From Owenia fusiformis (Eukaryota; Annelida; Polychaeta; Sabellida; Oweniidae): DNA of 60,000 nucleotides. Shown here piece after piece: positions 56,501 through 60,000 of this stretch; position 1 is the first letter of the stretch; each line of letters opens with the position of its first letter. The notes under the pieces are model-generated. The model was not told the DNA's origin and ran no database searches. It saw only the letters and a list, made by a program, of their open reading frames with translations. Location: NCBI GenBank assembly GCA_903813345.2, contig CAIIXF020000007.1, forward strand, positions 36,852,759-36,912,758, given 5' to 3'. A program made the position numbers and the translations under genes.

Positions 56501-58532
56501 TCATTATTTTGTAAAGTGGGTCAAAATCATCTCAGACCCCAGTTTTTAACGTTGGAAAAGTCAGTGCATGGGGCATAGAGGATATTGGAAGAAGTTATGG
56601 GATGTGTGACATAGACTGTAAAGTGTTTATACTCATGCTTTTGCAAGAATAATCCTATATTCCTCTAAATTGCCACCACTTCTTAACACACAACGATGCC
56701 CTCATCTCTTCATGCCATTCATGGCTCAGCTCTGAGTCATCTGTGGATTAAGGCGGAGAAAAGCAGCCCATTTGGCAATTCTTTCTTAAAGTTTTGCTAT
56801 ATCTAGTGAAGGAATGGTGAGCACAGATGCTCCTGAGATAGCTCCAAAAGAAAAAGTCACAACACATAAATTTAGGAGAAATTCCATTGGCACTTAGTTC
56901 TTGCACTGATTTTGGCAATTTCTGAAACTAGGCCCAGAGCCCAGGATTTCTTACCCAACCATGACAACATGTGAATAAATGACATATCATTGCAAGGAAG
57001 AGGGGCGTGGCTTTATAGTACATTGAAGAAAATTGATGTAGTCATCACTAGTTTTGTGATTTTACGAGATAACAGCTTGTTGCGTTTGATACGCCCTGTA
57101 TAGAAGAAAAATCAATGTAATGAGGCTTAATGGCCATATTTATATGGAAGGAACTTTTCTAAAATATCTAATGAAATACCTCTGCCTCAGATTTCTGCTT
57201 TTCTTCTGTCAGATTATCATTTGCCATTGTCAGCTCATCCTTTAGAGGTTTCACCTTAGAGGAGAGATCCAGAGCCTGCAATTGAAATATGATTTGCAAA
57301 ATATCTAATGAAATACATCTGCCTCTGATTTCTGCTTTTCTTCTGTCAGATTATCATTTGCCATTGTCAGCTCATACTTAAGAGGTTTCACCTTAGAGGA
57401 GAGATCCAGAGCCTGCAATAGACTAGATGCGATCAATAATCTTGATTTACGTTATTAAACATTCAAAATTCACTCAAAGTGATGTCATATTTGAAATCTA
57501 CATGTAAAAGTACATCTATAAATATGGGTTCGAAAATTGTTTATCAACTTTGAACATTTAATTTTTTTTGAAAATGTGACTTCTAGTTCGGGTTGATTCC
57601 CCATAGACCCCATGTTACAAAATCACAAAAAGTGAAATATCTTTTCTTGTATTGGACAGATAACATTTTCCTTAACCGGACATATCTTAATTTGCATAAT
57701 TATTAGATACATAAGGGTAATATGAAAATTGAACCACTAAAACAGATGTTATTTAAGTTAAAGGGAACTTTCTACTATATCCGCCATGCTATCTGACCCG
57801 AACGAGCCACCTGGTGGTTAAACTGGTAACTTCCTACTCGCATCTGCGTTATTGAAATTTGATTTGCAAAATATCTAATGAAATACATCTGCCTCTGATT
57901 TCTGCTTTTCTTCTGTCAGGTTATTATTTGCCATTGTCAGCTCATCCTGTAAAGATTTCATCTTGGGAGAAAGATCCAGAATGAAGGTTCAAGTGGCAAC
58001 ATTTATCTATAAAAAAACATTTTAAAATATTTCCCGACATACCTCTGTCTCTGATCTCTGTTTTTCCTCTGTCAGGTTATTATTTGCCATTGCCAGCTCA
58101 TCTTGAAGAGATTTTATCTTGGAAGAAAGATCCAGAGCCTGTGATTGGAAAAATGGTTTGGAATATAGGAATCAAATGAAGGTTCAAGTGGCAACATTTA
58201 TTTATAAAAAATCATTCTTAAATATTACCCGACATACCTCTGTCTCTGATCTCTGTTTTTCTTCTGTCAGGTTATTATTTGCCATTGCCAGCTCATCCTG
58301 TAGAGATTTCATCTTGGAGGAAAGATCCAGAGCCTGTGGTTGAACAAAATATTTTGAATAAAGGAATCAAATGAAGGTTCAAGTGGCAACATTTATTTAT
58401 TTAAAAAAATCATTTCCTAAATATTCCCCGACATACCTCTGTCTCTGATCTCTGTTTTTCTTCTGCCAGGTTGTTATTTGCCATTGACAGCTCATCCTCT
58501 AGAGATTTCACCTTTGAAGTAAGATTCAGAGC
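43722..58532 (-). CDS. Probable TRIM-NHL protein gene, 3' part: coiled-coil exon array, linker and NHL propeller
   Basis: The model joins up to sixteen 96-bp coiled-coil exons (58532 down to 54011), a 60-bp linker exon (50751-50810) and an 801-bp terminal exon (43722-44522). All junctions are phase 0, so the frame stays open: up to 512 + 20 + 266 residues. Coiled coil followed by NHL propeller is the C-terminal architecture of TRIM2/3-like E3 ligases. The RING and B-box part would lie beyond 60000 and is not seen. Joining the array to the NHL exon is inference from strand, order and phase. The array could instead belong to a separate gene ending in unrecognised sequence. Two copies have damaged splice sites. 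Introns carry several transposons. Confidence 0.6.
44523..50750. other. Large intron of the TRIM-NHL gene
   Basis: Contains mariner-end-like ACAGGGTG/TAGGGTGTTC fragments (45640-45830), a degenerate GACCTGGACCT tract (48660-48785) and a copy of the 'GGTACCTCAGTTTAGAT' repeat (47690-47885). No further exon was recognised. Confidence 0.4.
50751..50810 (-). CDS. Linker exon between coiled-coil array and NHL domain
   Basis: 60 bp exactly, phase 0-0, acceptor ATATTATAG and donor GTAAAT. It encodes VQRLQNALAQSITVLQQAAK, an amphipathic helix that would extend the coiled coil into VSKVGLKLKKK of the NHL exon. It was found by splice sites and frame; homology is not recognised. Confidence 0.6.
50925..51555. 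repeat. ~384-bp tandem duplication with embedded hairpin
   Basis: TTATTAAAATGTATTTGACTC... TGGTGGAGCTGCCGGGTAT at 50925-51010 recurs at 51308-51398. GGTACCTCAGTT recurs at 51249 and 51486. The first copy holds an extra inverted pair (GGCACCCGGCCGATGAGTA / CCGGGTGCCGGCCGATAAAT). Confidence 0.65.
51854..52734. mobile_element. Foldback element, mariner-like TIR, in TRIM-NHL intron
   Basis: 881 bp. Arms of about 255 bp (51854-52110 and 52482-52734) are inverted and near identical, starting CACTCCCCTCCATATAAGTT, with TA at both ends. There is no transposase; the ORF at 52032-52241 lies in arm and loop sequence. Confidence 0.82.
52735..54010. other. Intron segment with an unassigned broken ORF pair
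   Basis: Two minus-strand open stretches in different frames (53772-53954 with a hydrophobic segment ISLFYFGIIFTVTIVILDL, and 53483-53812) adjoin near 53800. They could be remnants of a membrane protein or chance. No family recognised. Confidence 0.3.
54011..54106 (-). CDS. Coiled-coil exon copy 1 (most 3')
   Basis: 96 bp, phase 0-0, acceptor TTTTTTCAG and donor GTATGT. Encodes ALDLSSKMKFLQDELAMANN then NLTEEKQRSETE. The next supported exon downstream is the linker at 50751-50810, about 3.2 kb away. Confidence 0.72.
54204..54299 (-). CDS. Coiled-coil exon copy 2
   Basis: 96 bp, phase 0-0, donor GTATGT. Encodes ALNLSSKVDSLHDELAIAND then NLTKEKQRSEAE. Confidence 0.7.
54409..54504 (-). CDS. 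Coiled-coil exon copy 3
   Basis: 96 bp, phase 0-0, donor GTTTGT. Encodes ALDLSSKVKSLQNELTMAND then KLTEEKQRSEAK; the near twin of copy 7. Confidence 0.7.
54606..54701 (-). CDS. Coiled-coil exon copy 4
   Basis: 96 bp, phase 0-0, donor GTATAC. Encodes ALDLSSKVKSLQDELAMANN then NLTEEKRISEAE; the RISEAE ending is shared with copy 8. Confidence 0.72.
54816..54911 (-). CDS. Coiled-coil exon copy 5
   Basis: 96 bp, phase 0-0, donor GTATGT. Encodes ALDLSTNMKSLQDELAMANN then NLKEEKQRSKAE. Confidence 0.7.
55013..55108 (-). CDS. Coiled-coil exon copy 6
   Basis: 96 bp, phase 0-0, donor GTATAT. Encodes ALDLSSKVKSLQDELAMANN then NLTEEKLRSKAE. Confidence 0.7.
55210..55305 (-). CDS. Coiled-coil exon copy 7
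   Basis: 96 bp, phase 0-0, donor GTATAC. Encodes ALDLSSKVKSLQNELTMAND then KLTEEKQRSEAE. Nearly identical to copy 3, and its flanking introns also match. Confidence 0.72.
55407..55502 (-). CDS. Coiled-coil exon copy 8
   Basis: 96 bp, phase 0-0, donor GTATAC. Encodes ALDLSSKVKSLQDELVMAKE then NLTEEKRISEAE. Confidence 0.7.
55612..55707 (-). pseudogene. Coiled-coil exon copy 9, donor lost
   Basis: The frame is open (ALNLSSKIKCLQDEMSMSNK then NMAEKNQRLETE) but this is the most diverged copy. Its donor reads AT instead of GT: 55611 is t on the plus strand where the other copies have c. It is probably skipped or dead. Skipping costs no frame because the exon is phase 0-0. Confidence 0.6.
56017..56112 (-). 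CDS. Coiled-coil exon copy 10
   Basis: 96 bp, phase 0-0, donor GTGTGT. Encodes TLDLSSKVNSLQDELTMANK then NMVEEKQRSETE. Ala1 is replaced by Thr. The intron upstream holds a ~960-bp transposon. Confidence 0.65.
56138..57094. mobile_element. Transposon in the coiled-coil array (intron 10/11)
   Basis: Inverted ends GCGTATCAAAAAACGCAAC and GTTGCGTTTGATACGC, extended by TTGTTATCTCG/CGAGATAACA. It interrupts intron sequence that is continuous at 57276-57310. No intact transposase. Confidence 0.75.
57180..57275 (-). CDS. Coiled-coil exon copy 11
   Basis: 96 bp, phase 0-0, donor GTATTT. Encodes ALDLSSKVKPLKDELTMAND then NLTEEKQKSEAE. Shares the Pro10 and Lys29 variants with copy 12, marking them as recent duplicates. 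Confidence 0.65.
57317..57412 (-). CDS. Coiled-coil exon copy 12
   Basis: 96 bp. Encodes ALDLSSKVKPLKYELTMAND then NLTEEKQKSEAD. The last exon base is T instead of G, so Glu32 becomes Asp and the donor is weaker (GAT then GTATTT). Only 41 bp separate it from copy 11. A MITE lies immediately upstream. Confidence 0.55.
57425..57846. mobile_element. MITE copy 2 in the coiled-coil array (intron 12/13)
   Basis: AGATGCGA... to ...CTACTCGCATCTG, opposite in orientation to 40582-41007 and homologous along its length (shared CACCTGGTGGTTAAACTGG-type segment). The left end has diverged. Confidence 0.75.
57887..57980 (-). pseudogene. Coiled-coil exon copy 13, acceptor deleted
   Basis: The coding homology is intact (LDLSPKMKSLQDELTMANNN then LTEEKQKSEAD) and a GTATTT donor is present. 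However, the sequence jumps from the second codon directly into upstream intron sequence: the GC of the Ala codon, the AG acceptor and the polypyrimidine tract are missing relative to all other copies. It is therefore unlikely to be spliced in. Confidence 0.6.
58043..58138 (-). CDS. Coiled-coil exon copy 14
   Basis: 96 bp, phase 0-0, donor GTATGT. Encodes ALDLSSKIKSLQDELAMANN then NLTEEKQRSETE. Confidence 0.72.
58238..58333 (-). CDS. Coiled-coil exon copy 15
   Basis: 96 bp, phase 0-0, donor GTATGT. Encodes ALDLSSKMKSLQDELAMANN then NLTEEKQRSETE. Close to the array consensus. Confidence 0.72.
58437..58532 (-). CDS. Coiled-coil exon copy 16 (most 5' in the window)
   Basis: 96 bp, phase 0-0, acceptor AG before GCT and donor GTATGT. 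Encodes ALNLTSKVKSLEDELSMANN then NLAEEKQRSETE. One of the more diverged copies (Asn3, Thr5, Glu12). Confidence 0.7.
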
Positions 58533-58639
58533 CTGAAATTCAAAAAAGATTTGAAACATATAGAAATCAAATGAATGTGTATAAATGTATACAAGTCTAA
58601 ATGGCAAAATTTCTATATTAAAAAATAGTACCGTGGGTA

Positions 58640-60000
58640 CTGGGCTCACATGGTGTTGCTCAAAAGTGAAAGATGGCTAAAATGACAGAAAATAAAAAAA
58701 ACGATATATATTTTTTGCTGATTCTTTGTTACAAAATTATTTCAAGCCACTTGCCACTATTTGGACTGACTGAGAGACAGATGGACAAATCGATGTTAAG
58801 TAAAATGGCTGAAAAAAACGGATATAATTTTTTGCCAATTATTTGTAAAAAAAATTATTTCATACAACTACACTTTACAGTGACATGGCTTTTTGCAATG
58901 CAGGGCACCTGAAATTATTTGTTACGCTAGGAAGTGGGCCAAAATTTAATTACGTGAGACAAAAATGGCAACCATTTTGAAAATAGGCAAGATTTTGAAA
59001 CAGGAGTCATAGGGGAGTTTTTTTGTATTGATGTTGAACAAAAATAACTTGAAACTGGAATCCTATCGACAGAGGTTTAAGGCAAATGGTCCAAAAGAGG
59101 ATTTCGCGAGACAGACAGATTGACAAATCAATGTTAACTAAAATGGAAGAAAATAAACAACGGATATAATATTTTTCCGATATTTTGTAACAAAATTATT
59201 TCATACAACTACTCTCTATAGTGAAATGGCTTTTTACAATGCAGGACAGCTGAAATAATTTTTAAAGCAAGGAAATGGGCCAAAAGTGAATTTCGCGAGA
59301 CAAGAATGGCGACCATTTTGAAAATAGGCGAGCTTTTGGACCAAGAGTCAGAGGAGAGTTTTTTGTATTGATGTTGAACAAAATTAACTTAAAACGGGAA
59401 TCCTATCGACAGAGGGTTTAAGGCCAATGGTCCAAAAGTGGATTTTGTGAGACAGATGGACAAATCAATGTTAACTAAAATGGCTGAAAATAAAAAAAAA
59501 TTGATATAATTTTTCGCTGATTTTTCGTAACAAAATTATTTCATACATATACTCTTTACATTGACATGGATTTTTACAATGTAGGACACTTGAAATTATT
59601 TGTAAAGCTAGGAAATGGGTCAAAAGTGAATTTTGCGAGACAAAAATGGCGGCCATTTTGACAATAGGCGAGCTTTTGAACCAGGAGTCATAGGGGATTT
59701 TCGGTATTGATGTTGAACAGAAATAACTTAAAACAGGAATCCTATCGACAGAGGCTTTAAAACGTGCCACTGTTGTTGACAGAAAAGTGGATTTCGCGAG
59801 TAAGATGGACAAACTACTACTCTTTACATAGACATGGATTTTTACAATGTAAAACACCTGAAATTAATTGTAAAGCTAGAGAATGGGTCAAAAGTGAATT
59901 AGGGGAGTTTTCTGTATTGATGTTGAACAGAAATAATTTAAAACAGGACCCCTATCGACAGAGGTTTTAAAGCGTGCCACTATTGTTGACGGACAGACAG
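58640..60000. repeat. ~345-bp tandem repeat, about 4 copies, running off the window
   Basis: ACATGG(C/A)TTTTT(G/A)CAATG recurs near 58890, 59225, 59565 and 59830. GGAATCCTATCGACAGAGG recurs at 59060, 59399 and 59739. The last unit is shorter. It lies 5' of the first visible coiled-coil exon. Confidence 0.85.

Overview
The window is eukaryotic nuclear DNA from a bilaterian animal. It is AT-rich and intron-rich, and dispersed repeats, foldback elements and tandem arrays occupy much of it. The gene content and repeat style suit a marine invertebrate (for example a hemichordate, other invertebrate deuterostome or lophotrochozoan), but the sequence alone does not fix the clade. There are no operons, CRISPR arrays or rRNA genes, and I saw no complete tRNA.

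Two protein-coding genes can be supported, both on the minus strand and both lacking their 5' parts. (1) 7211-16541 holds the 3' thirteen exons of a HECW-family (NEDL) HECT E3 ubiquitin ligase. Spliced together they keep one frame for 813 residues, covering both WW domains and a complete HECT domain with its catalytic cysteine. (2) 43722-58532 holds the 3' part of a probable TRIM-NHL gene: a single-exon NHL beta-propeller, a 60-bp linker exon, and upstream an array of sixteen tandem copies of one 96-bp, phase 0-0 exon. Each copy encodes 32 residues of coiled coil. Two copies have broken splice sites and one pair is separated by only 41 bp. This array is the most unusual coding structure here. 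Its RING/B-box exons, if present, lie beyond base 60000.

Layout. 1-1118: satellite-bearing composite element. 1185-2151: element rich in the TTCGTAA motif. 2152-7210: intergenic DNA or long 3' UTR, with a Mutator-like MITE. 7211-16541: HECW. 16542-43721: repeat-dominated DNA with a long palindrome (18152-19000), tandem arrays (19200-22540), a second copy of the MITE (23564-23869), duplicated blocks (26401-26990), a mariner nested in a foldback element (28576-30205), a 2.2-kb mariner-flanked unit (32829-35028) and satellites (35832-38600). 43722-58532: TRIM-NHL gene with transposons in its introns. 58640-60000: a ~345-bp tandem repeat running off the window.

Both genes suggest ubiquitin signalling, but nothing shows that they are co-regulated. 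All exon boundaries were set by eye from splice consensus and frame continuity, without transcript data.
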